NCBI GenBank assembly: GCA_964401935.1
Contig: CAYOAL010000038.1
Coordinates: forward strand, 5,879-69,878
Source: JAPYTK01 sp964401935
Lineage (GTDB): Bacteria; Myxococcota_A; Polyangia; Polyangiales; Polyangiaceae
Direction: 5' to 3'
Length of the DNA stretch: 64,000 nucleotides
The translations under genes and the position numbers were made by a program. The notes beneath the pieces are model-generated. The model saw nothing but the letters and a program-made list of their open reading frames with translations. It ran no database searches and was not told the DNA's origin. Position 1 is the first letter of the stretch. Each line of letters opens with the position of its first letter. Shown here piece by piece: positions 27,755-36,273 of the stretch.

Positions 27755-28192
27755 TCAGGACTTGACGAGGACGAGGCCAGCCTCGCCCTTCTTGTCAGCC
27801 TCACACGTGAGCTTGCCCCCGGCGTTCTTGCACTTGAGCTCCTTGCCGTCGGTCACGAGGATCACCGAGTCGCCCTCTTGTTTCCAGGTGCCCTCCTTCT
27901 CCTCGCTCTTCTTCTCCTCGCCTTCTTTCAGCGACGGCATGGACGACTTCATCTTGAGCTTGCCGCCCGACTCGAGCTCCACGCTCATCTCCATCGCGTC
28001 CATCAGCGCCACCCCGAGCTTGGCGAAGCCCTGCTGCTCTTCGGGCAGCTTGGCGATCTCCGCCTCCATCGATTTTTTCATCTCGGTTTTGTCGAGCTTG
28101 TACGTTCCCTCGACGCCTCCACAGCCGGTGAGGCCGGCGACGGCGAGAGCGAGAGCGAGGGGGGCGAAGAGGCGATTCATCGTGAGTTTCAT
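27755..28192 (-). CDS. Small lipoprotein of unknown function
   Basis: The 145-residue product has a signal peptide and lipobox (VAGLTGC) followed by a short mature domain. That domain begins VEGTYKLD, has a Lys/Glu-rich amphipathic stretch, and ends with beta-type repeats including GTWKQEGDSVILVTDGKEL. The TY...TW...DG pattern is reminiscent of small lipocalin-like stress proteins, but I do not recognise a named family. The ATG at 28192 is chosen because a clear Shine-Dalgarno sequence (AAGGGAG) lies about seven bases upstream and because it gives a correct signal peptide; the frame extends much further upstream only as antisense of the DUF362 gene. Confidence 0.8.
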   Translation of the reverse strand: MKLTMNRLFAPLALALAVAGLTGCGGVEGTYKLDKTEMKKSMEAEIAKLPEEQQGFAKLGVALMDAMEMSVELESGGKLKMKSSMPSLKEGEEKKSEEKEGTWKQEGDSVILVTDGKELKCKNAGGKLTCEADKKGEAGLVLVKS

Positions 28193-28348
28193 GTGGTTCT
28201 CCCTTGGGGTGAGCGGTGATACGGCGAGCCGCGTCTCTCCTTCCCCGCGACTCGTTCGACCCGCGCGACCAGGGCGACGCTCGCCCACGTCCACGAAAAC
28301 TCCACGAAGGTTCCGAGATGCTCCCCCCCAGCGGGGGCTCGTCTGCGC

Positions 28349-28354
28349 TATGAG
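28349..28354 (+). promoter_or_regulatory. Candidate -10 element (TATGAG), leaderless promoter of the DUF362 gene
   Basis: TATGAG ends exactly six bases before the ATG at 28361. No Shine-Dalgarno sequence is present in the interval. Confidence 0.45.
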
Positions 28355-28360
28355 ACCGCC

Positions 28361-29638
28361 ATGAGCAAGGTCGCGATCCTCCGAACCAGCCCGAAGACCG
28401 TCCTCTCGGACTACCACCGGCTGCTCAACCTCGCCGATTACCAGAGCGCCCTCGACAAGGCGGTCGACACCGCCCTCAAGATCAACATTTCCTGGCACTT
28501 CTTCTATCCGGGCAGCTCGACCACGCCTTGGCAGATGGAGGGGGTCATCCGCGCGATGAAGGCCGACGGCTTCGATCCGAGCCTCATCCACGCTTGCCAC
28601 AACCGCACGGTGGTGATCGACGCGCACCTGGGGGAGACGGAGAACAAGCAGATCGACGTGGTGCGAGCGCACGGCTTGCGCAACGTGCACCTCTACGAGC
28701 CCGAGCACGAGTGGATCCACATCCGTGATGCGGTAGGCCCGGTGGCTGATCAGCTGTTGGTGCTGAACGACGTGTACCCGGACGGATTCCACATCCCCAA
28801 GCGCTTCATCGGCGAGAACATCATCCACCTCCCCACGGTGAAGACCCACATCTTCACCACGACCACCGGCGCGATGAAGAACGCCTTCGGCGGCCTCCTC
28901 AACGAGCGCCGTCACTGGACCCACCCCGTGATCCACGAGACCCTCGTGGATCTGCTGCGCATCCAGCAGAAGATCCACCCCGGCCTGTTCGCGGTGATGG
29001 ATGGCACCTTCGCCGGAGACGGCCCCGGGCCGCGCTGCATGATCCCCCACGTGAAGAACGTGATCCTCGCGAGCGCGGATCAGGTGGCGATCGACGCGGT
29101 GGCGGCCAAGCTCATGGGCTTCGATCCGATGTCGATCAAGTTCATCCGCATCGCCCACGAGCAGGGCCTCGGAGTGGGTGACCCTCGCGACATCGAGCTC
29201 GTCGGCGACGAGGACGCGGCGCAGGAGAACTGGCAGTTCGAAGGCCCCTACAAGAAGATGACCTTCGCCTCGCGCATGCAGCACAAGATCTACTGGGGCC
29301 CGCTGAAGAAGCCGATCGAGTGGTCGCTCAAGACGGTGCTCGCGCCGTGGGCCTACCTCGCCAGCGTGGCCTACCACGACAGCTTCTGGTACCCGTTGAT
29401 GGCGAAGCGTCGCGTGGAGGAGGTGTTGCAGAGCGACTGGGGACGCCTCTTCCACAACTGGGCCGACGTGCAGGCCGACGCCGAGGGTTATCCCGACGTG
29501 GGCGCGGCCACGCCCGAGCTCACCCGCGCCGGCCTCAAGGCCTTCGCGCGCTCCATCCCGCTCCTCGGCGGCGCCCTCATGGAGGCGCCCGAGCTCGCCG
29601 CCATCCGGCGCCGGCACACCCACGTCGATCCGTCGTGA
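28361..29638 (+). CDS. DUF362 family protein
   Basis: The 425-residue protein matches the DUF362 family. Recognisable parts are an N-terminal KVAILRTSPKTVL, the central INLPTVKTH-like segment (IIHLPTVKTHIFTT), TGAMKNAFGGL and the NVILASADQVAIDAVAAKLMG block. Family members are uncharacterised; some carry ferredoxin domains, but this one has no CxxCxxC cluster. No signal peptide is present, so it is probably cytoplasmic. The C-terminal 130 residues are an extension with aromatic residues and no recognised domain. It is divergent from the small lipoprotein and convergent with the helicase gene. Confidence 0.87.
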   Translation: MSKVAILRTSPKTVLSDYHRLLNLADYQSALDKAVDTALKINISWHFFYPGSSTTPWQMEGVIRAMKADGFDPSLIHACHNRTVVIDAHLGETENKQIDVVRAHGLRNVHLYEPEHEWIHIRDAVGPVADQLLVLNDVYPDGFHIPKRFIGENIIHLPTVKTHIFTTTTGAMKNAFGGLLNERRHWTHPVIHETLVDLLRIQQKIHPGLFAVMDGTFAGDGPGPRCMIPHVKNVILASADQVAIDAVAAKLMGFDPMSIKFIRIAHEQGLGVGDPRDIELVGDEDAAQENWQFEGPYKKMTFASRMQHKIYWGPLKKPIEWSLKTVLAPWAYLASVAYHDSFWYPLMAKRRVEEVLQSDWGRLFHNWADVQADAEGYPDVGAATPELTRAGLKAFARSIPLLGGALMEAPELAAIRRRHTHVDPS

Positions 29639-29661
29639 CGCGCAGCCGGCGACGGCGCGTC
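29637..29661. terminator. Hairpin between convergent DUF362 and helicase genes
   Basis: A seven-base-pair stem (GACGCGC/GCGCGTC) with an eleven-base loop spans the 22-base gap between the two stop codons and touches both. It has no U-tract and may serve both directions. Confidence 0.4.
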
Positions 29662-32036
29662 TACCGGCGACGGGCGCGACGCCGTGACCGGCGCGGACTG
29701 GGTCTGGCGAAACCCTCGGCGGTGGCCATGAAGCCGAGGCCGAGCAAGAGTCGCCCCACGTCGTCTTCGCTCACGGTCGTCAAGGTGACGAGCCGCGGCG
29801 GGAGGATGAACGGGCCCCGCTCGGCGAGGGGCTCGACGATGTCGAGCAGCTCCTCCACCACGTCGACACGCACCGCGTGTGCCCCCACGTGGCCGTAGCC
29901 CAGCGCGAGCAGCTGCTCGGCGTCGCGCTCCGAGCGCCACGGCATGGCGGCCCCGCTCACCGCCAGCGAGCGGCCGAACCAGGCGGTCGAGAACGCAGCG
30001 CGGTGGCGCAGCGAAGACACGTCGAGCAGCTCGCGCGCGAACACGAAGCGTCGCCCGACACGAACGTCGACGGCGTGGAGGGCCTCGCGATCCTCGGGGC
30101 AGAGGCCGCGCAGCTGGTCGCGCGCGGCTCGACCGTCGAGCGTGGTGAGACCTCGCTCCAGCTGATACACGAGCCCCCGCCCCGCCGCGCTGAGCGCTCC
30201 AAGCCTCGGATCGCGCAGCGGCCCCAACATCTCCTCGGAGAGGTCGCGGCAGTAGGCGCGGAGGCGACGAAGGATACGCTGCTCGGCCCCGGCCCCGAGT
30301 GTGCGCTCGGGGGCGAGCTTCACCTCCGGATGCAAGATGTCCACCCCACGGGTGAGGCGCGCGAGCCGCTCGCCACGCTCGCTCTCGCCGACGTAGCTCA
30401 CGACCCCCTCGCCGCTGGTGTGGAAGAGCTCGTGCCGCGCCTCTACCACCTCCTCGATCCACGCGTCGCGCACCAGCTCGACGGGGCGTGGACCAAGCGC
30501 GTCACGGAGCGCGGCGAGCTGACTGAAGGGACCGGTGGCCACCTCGAGCTCGGGTGCCTCACCGCGCCGCACACCTCCCGAGGAGCGGCGTGGAGCGGCG
30601 CGGCGCCGACCGGTGCGCTCCACGAAGCGCTCGATCAGCCGCTGGTGCAACGCGTCGCTGAGGCGGTCTTCCGCGAGGCGCGTGCGTTCCTGCCAGCGCG
30701 GGGCGTCCGCCACCCAGTGGGCGTGATGGGCGACGTAGGCGAAGGTGCGGATGAAATCCATGCGCATCAACAGATCGTCGAGGTCGCCGGTGGCGTTCTC
30801 GAGCCGAGCGATGCGCTCTTCCATGAAGTCGGGATCGAGCCGTTGCCGATCCGAGAGCTGCACGAAGATCTCAGCGAGCAGCACCGCGTGATGCTCCGCG
30901 AGCAGCTTGCGAAAGTCGGGGATGCGGCACACGTCCCACAGAAGCTCCACCCCTTCGCGCGTCCGCGTGCGCGCCTTCACGTCGTCGCGCTCGGCGAGGA
31001 TCTCCAGCACCGCTTGATCGGCGGCCTGGTGCACGAGGTAGAGACCTCGCCGCCGCGGCCGCGCCGAGAGCGACGAGAGCAGCGCGGGCACCGAGCTCAG
31101 CTCGAGGTCGGAGTTGCGCCACAGCGCCTGCCGCACCGGCGCGAAGCGGTGATTCTCGACGGCGAAGACCACGTCGTCCTCGAGCGCGAGCGGGTGGATG
31201 GTGCTGAACGAGCCGTCGTTGGTGTAGCGACCGGCGCGACCCGCGATCTGGGCCACCTCCGCCGCGGCGAGGCCGCGCATGCGAAAGCCATCGAACTTGC
31301 GGAGCGCCGCGAAGGCCACGTGATCGACGTCCATGTTCAGGCCCATGCCTACCGCGTCGGTGGCCACGAGGAAGTCGACCTCCCCCGACTGGTACATGGC
31401 CACTTGTGCGTTGCGGGTGCGCGGCGAGAGCGCGCCGAGCACCACCGCTGCCCCTCCTCGCCGTCGCCGCAGCCGGTCGGCGAGCTCGTACACCTCCGCC
31501 GCCGAGAACGCGATCACCGCGGTGCGAGGAGGTAGCGTGCCAAGACGGTGCGCGCTGACGTGCGTGAGCCGAGACAACCTCGGGTGGCTCCGCACCGTGG
31601 CGGTCGGCACGAGGCTCTCCACCAAGGGGCGCATCGTGTCCGCGCCAAGGAGCCAGGTCTCACGGCGGCCTCGTGCGTGGAGCAGCCGGTCGGTGAACAC
31701 GTGACCACGCTGGGGGTGGGCGACGAGCTGCACCTCGTCCACCGCGAGGAAGTCGACCTCGAGGGTGAGCGGCATCGACTCCACCGTGCACACCCAGTAC
31801 CGCGGGCTCCGCGGGATCCGTTTCTCCTCCCCGGTCACCAGCGCGACCGCGTTCTCCCCCACCCGCTCGGTGACCCGATCGTAGATTTCTCGGGCGAGGA
31901 GGCGGAGCGGCAGGCCGATCATGCCCGACTCGTGCTCGAGCATGCGCTCCACCGCGCGGTGGGTCTTGCCCGTGTTGGTGGGCCCGAGCAGCGCGCTGAT
32001 GCTGCTGCCGACGTCGCCCGACATGTTGGGCACCAT
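29661..32036 (-). CDS. SUV3-like DEAD/DExH RNA helicase
   Basis: About 791 residues resembling the mitochondrial degradosome helicase SUV3. Motif I is LLGPTNTGKTHRA and motif II is AVDEVQL, a DExQ-type box. RecA-like domain 2 has FLVATDAVGMGLNMDVDHV and QIAGRAGRYTNDG (motif VI). A family-specific C-terminal extension follows, with a later Arg-rich region ending RRSRRRARRR that probably binds RNA. It would unwind RNA for a 3'-5' exonuclease. Bacterial members are best known from Alphaproteobacteria. Two ATGs (32036, 32024) are close together; neither has a clear ribosome site. It is divergent from the paralogue pair by 83 bases. Confidence 0.87.
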   Translation of the reverse strand: MVPNMSGDVGSSISALLGPTNTGKTHRAVERMLEHESGMIGLPLRLLAREIYDRVTERVGENAVALVTGEEKRIPRSPRYWVCTVESMPLTLEVDFLAVDEVQLVAHPQRGHVFTDRLLHARGRRETWLLGADTMRPLVESLVPTATVRSHPRLSRLTHVSAHRLGTLPPRTAVIAFSAAEVYELADRLRRRRGGAAVVLGALSPRTRNAQVAMYQSGEVDFLVATDAVGMGLNMDVDHVAFAALRKFDGFRMRGLAAAEVAQIAGRAGRYTNDGSFSTIHPLALEDDVVFAVENHRFAPVRQALWRNSDLELSSVPALLSSLSARPRRRGLYLVHQAADQAVLEILAERDDVKARTRTREGVELLWDVCRIPDFRKLLAEHHAVLLAEIFVQLSDRQRLDPDFMEERIARLENATGDLDDLLMRMDFIRTFAYVAHHAHWVADAPRWQERTRLAEDRLSDALHQRLIERFVERTGRRRAAPRRSSGGVRRGEAPELEVATGPFSQLAALRDALGPRPVELVRDAWIEEVVEARHELFHTSGEGVVSYVGESERGERLARLTRGVDILHPEVKLAPERTLGAGAEQRILRRLRAYCRDLSEEMLGPLRDPRLGALSAAGRGLVYQLERGLTTLDGRAARDQLRGLCPEDREALHAVDVRVGRRFVFARELLDVSSLRHRAAFSTAWFGRSLAVSGAAMPWRSERDAEQLLALGYGHVGAHAVRVDVVEELLDIVEPLAERGPFILPPRLVTLTTVSEDDVGRLLLGLGFMATAEGFARPSPRRSRRRARRR

Positions 32037-32107
32037 AGCAACCGGCCCGCCCCGCGGCAGCGGCCACGAATGAAAAGCGACGGTTGCAGCCGGGACCGTG
32101 CCGCTGA

Positions 32108-32113
32108 CACAAT
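32108..32113 (+). promoter_or_regulatory. Candidate -10 element (CACAAT) with TTGCAG -35, leaderless
   Basis: CACAAT ends six bases before the ATG at 32120, and TTGCAG at 32084-32089 lies 18 bases upstream of it. This is one of the few cases here with both hexamers at sensible spacing. Confidence 0.45.
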
Positions 32114-32119
32114 CGCCGG

Positions 32120-33475
32120 ATGTCCGTTCGCCCGAGGACACGCTCCGGCCGCCCAGTGGTCATCCCACCCCCTCGAGAGGATGACTTCGAGGACGTGCAC
32201 TGGGCGCTGTCTGCCGCCACCACGCTGTGGGAGCGCGGCGAGGACACCGAGGCGCTGAAGTGGCTGCGGCGCGCTGCGAGCGCAGCCGCAGATCGCGACG
32301 CCGACGTGAGGGCCGTGGAGCTGTTCAAGGCCGCCGCCGACGTGGCGGGCGTGGTGGAAGCCCGCCGCGAGGTTCGCGCCGCGCGGCAGATCGTGGGCAC
32401 CGCGATCGGCATGCTTCAGCCTGGGGGAACGCCCCCCCAAGGCGCGCCACCCCAAGGCGTGCCACCCCAAGGCGTCCCCCGCGGTGCGCCCCACGCGGCT
32501 CCGCAAGGTTTGGTTCACTCCCAAGTGGCACCGCCCGCAAAAGGCCCCCCTGCCGACGTGAGCGGCCGCCCACCGTTCGCGCCCAGGCACACGCCCGCTG
32601 CCCCCTCCCCGGTGCCGCCTGCGCCACCCACGGGACCCGGCTACGCGGCGCCCGCGCCACCCACAGCGAGCCGCGGCGACCGAGGAGGCAAGACTGGCCC
32701 ACCCCCACCTCCTCGCAAGGGTGCACGTCGTGCCCCGGAGCCGCGGCTCACGCAGGCCGGTCCCCCCACGCACCTTCAGGCCATCCCCGAGGTCGAGGCG
32801 AACACCGAGCGACGCTCGAAGGAGCCGCGCGACCTGGTCCCGCCAGTGCCGCCGGAGCCCACCCTCTCGGAGCGGTTCGCGGGCCTCGGCTACGGGCCGG
32901 AGGCCGAAGAGGACACGTTCATCCGTCCGGAGACGATGCTGCGACGGGCGCTCATGGCGATCGATCCCCACTACGCCGATCGCACCGAGATCCGCAGCGA
33001 CGCGCGCGACGACGACTCGAGCCCGGGACGCTTCGAGCACGACTCGAGCCCAGGACGCTTCGACCACGACTCGAGCCCCGGCCTCTACCAACCGAGCCCC
33101 TTCGTGGAGCCAGAGCAGAGCTTCGTCGACGCCGAGGACGCCCCCCCCACAGGGCGGTCGGGGAGGCGGTCCGAGGCGGACGACCCGAACGACGAGACGA
33201 CGCGCCAGCGGGTCGGAGACATCGTCGCGGCCGCGGACGCCCGCAAGTCGAGCGCGTCGTATCCCACCGCCACCGGACCTTCGTTGATCCCAGGCATCGC
33301 CGCCTTCCGGGTGGCGGTGCTCCCGATCCCCGAGGAGCGCGACGTGCGCCTGTTGTTCTTGGCCCCTGGCACCGATCCTCCGCCCGGGGTGGCGGTCGCC
33401 CTGTTGGTGCCGCCATCCGAGGAAGACGCGCGGATGATCAACGAGATCTACAACGACACCGACGCGAAGCTCTGA
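32120..33475 (+). CDS. Two-domain protein of an unnamed family with a disordered linker (paralogue A)
   Basis: The 451-residue product has an N-terminal helical domain (about residues 20-95, starting DFEDVHWALSAATTLWERG and including EALKWLRRAASAAADRD). A long Pro/Gly/Gln-rich linker (about 95-370) follows. It contains PPQGxPPQGV repeats and three copies of DSSPGRFxH (33015-33085). A small C-terminal domain (about 390-451) has FRVAVLPIP, VRLLFLAPG and VAVALLVPPSEEDARM. Both end domains are conserved in the next gene, but the linkers are not. The helical part looks TPR-like. No catalytic motif or signal peptide is visible, so a cytoplasmic scaffold or regulator is likely. I do not know a named family for this architecture. 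Confidence 0.78.
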   Translation: MSVRPRTRSGRPVVIPPPREDDFEDVHWALSAATTLWERGEDTEALKWLRRAASAAADRDADVRAVELFKAAADVAGVVEARREVRAARQIVGTAIGMLQPGGTPPQGAPPQGVPPQGVPRGAPHAAPQGLVHSQVAPPAKGPPADVSGRPPFAPRHTPAAPSPVPPAPPTGPGYAAPAPPTASRGDRGGKTGPPPPPRKGARRAPEPRLTQAGPPTHLQAIPEVEANTERRSKEPRDLVPPVPPEPTLSERFAGLGYGPEAEEDTFIRPETMLRRALMAIDPHYADRTEIRSDARDDDSSPGRFEHDSSPGRFDHDSSPGLYQPSPFVEPEQSFVDAEDAPPTGRSGRRSEADDPNDETTRQRVGDIVAAADARKSSASYPTATGPSLIPGIAAFRVAVLPIPEERDVRLLFLAPGTDPPPGVAVALLVPPSEEDARMINEIYNDTDAKL

Positions 33476-33633
33476 GCGACGTGGAGCTGGGGGGCTGCCA
33501 ACGAGGGCGCCGACGAAGGTCGGACGTGGGCATTGTACCTACATGGATCGAAGAAGCAGCGCCGCGTTCGATCCGTTTTCATCCGATTTTTCCAGAGGGC
33601 AGGGTAAGCCCATGGAAGGCCACGCGTGATCGG

Positions 33634-33649
33634 TGGCACGGCTTCTGCA
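33634..33649 (+). promoter_or_regulatory. Near-consensus sigma-54 promoter of paralogue B
   Basis: TGGCACGGCTTCTGCA matches the -24/-12 consensus TGGCACG-N4-TTGCW at every position except one T to C in the -12 box, with correct GG/GC spacing. Predicted transcription starts near 33660. That leaves a 20-base leader with GGAG at 33664-33667 before the GTG at 33680. Transcription would need an activator ATPase, which is not encoded in the window. Confidence 0.65.
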
Positions 33650-33679
33650 AAACCGAGCCGCTTGGAGATAGCGATCGCG

Positions 33680-35069
33680 GTGGCAGCAGAGACGACCCCC
33701 ATCCCCGAGCCGTGCCGACACGACATCGAGGACGTGCAGTGCGCCCTCGCGGTGTCGGCGGCGCGCTGGGAGCACGGAGATTTCGAGGACTCGCTGCGGT
33801 GGCTCCGTCGCGCGGCGCGCGCAGCGGCCGATCACGAGCAGCTCGAGCGCGCTCTCGAGCTGTCCAAGGTGGCAGCCCGCATGGCGAAGCGGCTCTCTCA
33901 GCCGCCCCCGCCGCCGCGACGCAGTCAGCCGGTACCGCGCTCGAACCCCATCCCCCTCGGGCGCCGGTCGGAGCTGCCTCCCGCGCCTCGGCGAGGCCCG
34001 AGCCCCCCACCTGCACCCCGAACCGCGCCGCACGCCACCCCTTCCCGTCCCGCCCCCCGCGCACCGAGGCCTCCCCACGCCGCCGTCGGCGCTGCCCCAC
34101 GAGCGTCGGCGGTCCCCCCACCCATCGAGCGCCCCAGGCGCCCGCGGCCCTCCGCTCCCCGCGCGCCCATGCTCTCGCCCACGCCCACGAGCCCCGTGCA
34201 GCCGCCGACCCCGAGCGACACCGCCCGCTCGGCGGTGGCGTGGCCGGACGCGACGGTCGAGCGCGCGCACGACCCGCGCCCCGTCGCAGCGACCCGCCCC
34301 GAGCCGCGTGTCGACCCTCCGAGCGGCGATGAAGACACGCAGCCCACGCTGCGCCCCGCGGCGCTCCAGCGAGGACGAGCCCTCACCGCCCCGGTGCCGT
34401 CGCTGTTCGGCGACGACGAGGTGGAAGGCGAAGATCCGACCGTGGTGCGCCTCTACGCCTCGTTCGTGAACGACGCCCCGCCTCCCACACCGCGGATGCC
34501 TCTCCACGACGCCCCCTCGAGCCGCACCGCTCCGAGCAGCACCGCGCCAAGCAGCACCGCTCCAAGCAGCACGCCTCCGAGCAACACGCCGTCGAGCAAC
34601 ACGCAGTCGAGCAACACGCAGTCGAGCAACACGCAGTCGAGCAACACGCAGTCGAGCAACNNNNNNNNNNNNNNNNNNNNNNNNNNNNNNNNNNNNNNNN
34701 NNNNNNNNNNNNNNNNNNNNNNNNNNNNNNNNNNNNNNNNNNNNNNNNNNNNNNNNNNNNACGCAGTCGAGCAGCGCACGAGCGAGCAGCGCGCTCTCCA
34801 ACACCATGCCTTCGAGCCGCCCGCCCTCGGGCAGCGGCCTCTCGCGCCAGGCATCGAACGACACCCTCCCGGAGACGCCAGCCTCGGCGCCGCTCACGGC
34901 GGCGCGTGTCGCGGTGATGCGCGATCCCGACACCGGTCGTCCGACGTTGACCGTGCTGAGCGCCGGCGCGCCCGCGCCGCGAGGCAGCGCGGTGGCGATG
35001 CTCGTGGGCGCGAGCCCCGAGGACATGATGCGGCTCGCCGAGCTCTTGGAGCACTCGGTGACCGGCTGA
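33680..35069 (+). CDS. Two-domain protein of the same unnamed family (paralogue B), broken by assembly gap
   Basis: The N-terminal domain (DIEDVQCALAVSAARWEHGD, then SLRWLRRAARAAADHE) and the C-terminal domain (AARVAVMRDPDTGRPTLTVL, then GSAVAMLVGASPEDMMRL) align with both ends of paralogue A. Between them is a Pro-rich linker running into a Ser/Thr/Asn minisatellite (QSSNT units). The 100-N gap falls in that repeat and shifts the frame: the 5' part is in frame 2 and the 3' part (from 34761, still reading T-Q-S-S-S) in frame 3. True length is unknown. GTG 33680 is preferred over GTG 33626, because the intervening codons have A/T third positions unlike the gene and because a sigma-54 site lies between the two. 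Confidence 0.78.
34515..34776 (+). repeat. Coding minisatellite (15-base units, QSSNT) around the gap
   Basis: Imperfect AGCAGCACC-type units at 34515-34575 lead into perfect 15-base CAGTCGAGCAACACG units. These repeat up to the gap and resume with ACGCAGTCGAGCAGC after it. The array encodes a Ser/Thr/Asn-rich linker. Copy number cannot be read because of the gap. Confidence 0.85.
34661..34760. other. Assembly gap (100 N)
   Basis: Exactly 100 N bases, the usual placeholder for a scaffold gap of unknown size. Repeat units flank it on both sides, so the assembler probably failed on the minisatellite. Confidence 0.98.
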
Positions 35070-35101
35070 GAGGGGCCGGCTGAGACCGGCGGACCGACGC
35101 G

Positions 35102-36148
35102 TCAGCGTGCGTGGCTCGCGGGATGGGCGAGCACCCCGCACCCGTCCTCGACGAAGCGCGCCATCCCGTCTTCCATCACGGGCTCTCGCGGCTCGCCGAA
35201 CACACCCCCCCCCCAGAGGAACGTGCTGTCGGTGAACGCGAGGAGCACGCACATCTCCTGATCACCGATACCGTAGCCGACGCTCTCCGGCCGGTTGTTC
35301 TCGTAGGTGCAGGTGAAGCGGAGCCCGCTGTAGCCCTTCATCGAGAACGGTGGATCGATCATCTTGCCGAGCGGATCGCCCACCGGGTTCCCGCCGTCGA
35401 ACACGACCGCGGAGCCCTCGGGACCGTAGGCCTCGATGCGCATGCCGGTGCCGAGGTTGTGATAGTGCGGCAGCACGTAATACAGGTTGAAGTCGAGCTC
35501 TCGCCCGAGCTCCTCCTCGTGCTTCGTGGCGAGCTCACAGTCGGCCTGGAACGAGGAGCGACCGTTCGCGGGGAGCGCGAGCGCCTCGTTGGTGAACGAC
35601 ATGCCGCTGAGCTTGGTGGTGGCAGCCGCCTCCTCGATGGTGTGCAGGCCCAAGGTGAGCTCGGCCACCATGTCCTCGCTCCCGGTGTTGAGCAGGTGAA
35701 GGCTGCCGATCACCCGTGACCTCGGCGGGATCACGATGGTGACCCCCTCGCCAAACTGCTGCGTCTCGTGGCGACTCTGCGTCGACTGCGCGAACAGCAC
35801 CCCCCCGAGCGCCGACGCCAGGGCCTCGTTGAAGCCCCGATCGCTGCAGGCCCAGCTGCCGTCGTCGCCGTCGAAGAACCCGGCCTCCGGCACGAACACC
35901 CAGTTGGAGTGGTGGTAGCCGCCGAGCGGCGCCACGAGCTCCACCGCGTTCACGTAGAGGGGCTCGTCGTTGCCCAGCGTCCAGCTGGTGCACACGTCGC
36001 TCACCTCTTCGCCAGGGGCGAGGGTGGCCACCGGGAAGGTGTGCTCGTGCTCGGCCTCGGTGAGCTGCCCCGAAACGGCGGGCGTCGACGACGAGCAACC
36101 GAGCGAGGCGAGGACGAGCGCGAGCGAGGCGATGACGGCGAGTCTCAT
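35102..36148 (-). CDS. Copper type-II (PHM/DBH-like) monooxygenase-like lipoprotein
   Basis: The 348-residue product has a signal peptide and lipobox (LASLGC). The mature part resembles peptidylglycine/dopamine monooxygenases. Candidate CuH ligands are the His pair in GGYHHSN and the His in GSLHLLNTG. Candidate CuM ligands are HYH in VLPHYHNLGTG and the Met in GDQEMC. The EMC motif is preceded by CTYENNRPESVGYG, which matches the C-x-Y-N...G-G spacing of the family. It may hydroxylate a small substrate using copper and ascorbate, or simply bind copper. The N-terminal 50 residues are a tether. It is divergent from the aspartoacylase-like gene across 125 bases that contain a direct repeat. Confidence 0.75.
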   Translation of the reverse strand: MRLAVIASLALVLASLGCSSSTPAVSGQLTEAEHEHTFPVATLAPGEEVSDVCTSWTLGNDEPLYVNAVELVAPLGGYHHSNWVFVPEAGFFDGDDGSWACSDRGFNEALASALGGVLFAQSTQSRHETQQFGEGVTIVIPPRSRVIGSLHLLNTGSEDMVAELTLGLHTIEEAAATTKLSGMSFTNEALALPANGRSSFQADCELATKHEEELGRELDFNLYYVLPHYHNLGTGMRIEAYGPEGSAVVFDGGNPVGDPLGKMIDPPFSMKGYSGLRFTCTYENNRPESVGYGIGDQEMCVLLAFTDSTFLWGGGVFGEPREPVMEDGMARFVEDGCGVLAHPASHAR

Positions 36149-36193
36149 GGGAGGCTCAGGCTACGGTGGGCGCGCCCCCCACGCTTCTCTCTG

Positions 36194-36222
36194 GCTGCCA
36201 AACGATGATCGGATGCTGCCAA
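36194..36222. promoter_or_regulatory. Direct repeat GCTGCCAA x2, candidate operator
   Basis: GCTGCCAA occurs at 36194-36201 and 36215-36222, 21 bases apart start to start, which is two helical turns. It sits centrally in the divergent region between the copper-protein gene and the aspartoacylase-like gene. Confidence 0.45.
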
Positions 36223-36273
36223 CCGGAGGCGTGGAACCCGTGCTCGAGCCGCTCGCCCATGCTACCAGGCGCC

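Noticed and set aside
32524..32540. TGGCACCGCCCGCAAA as a sigma-54 site
   Set aside because: GG-to-GC spacing is wrong and it lies inside a coding linker.
35075..35090. Five-base-pair GCCGG/CCGGC stem between convergent genes
   Set aside because: Too short to call as a terminator at this G+C; part of a CCGGCTGAGA duplication at the gene end.
36188..36224. Reverse-strand TTGGCAGC copies as sigma-54 -24 boxes
   Set aside because: No GC at the -12 distance for either copy; reinterpreted as a direct-repeat operator.
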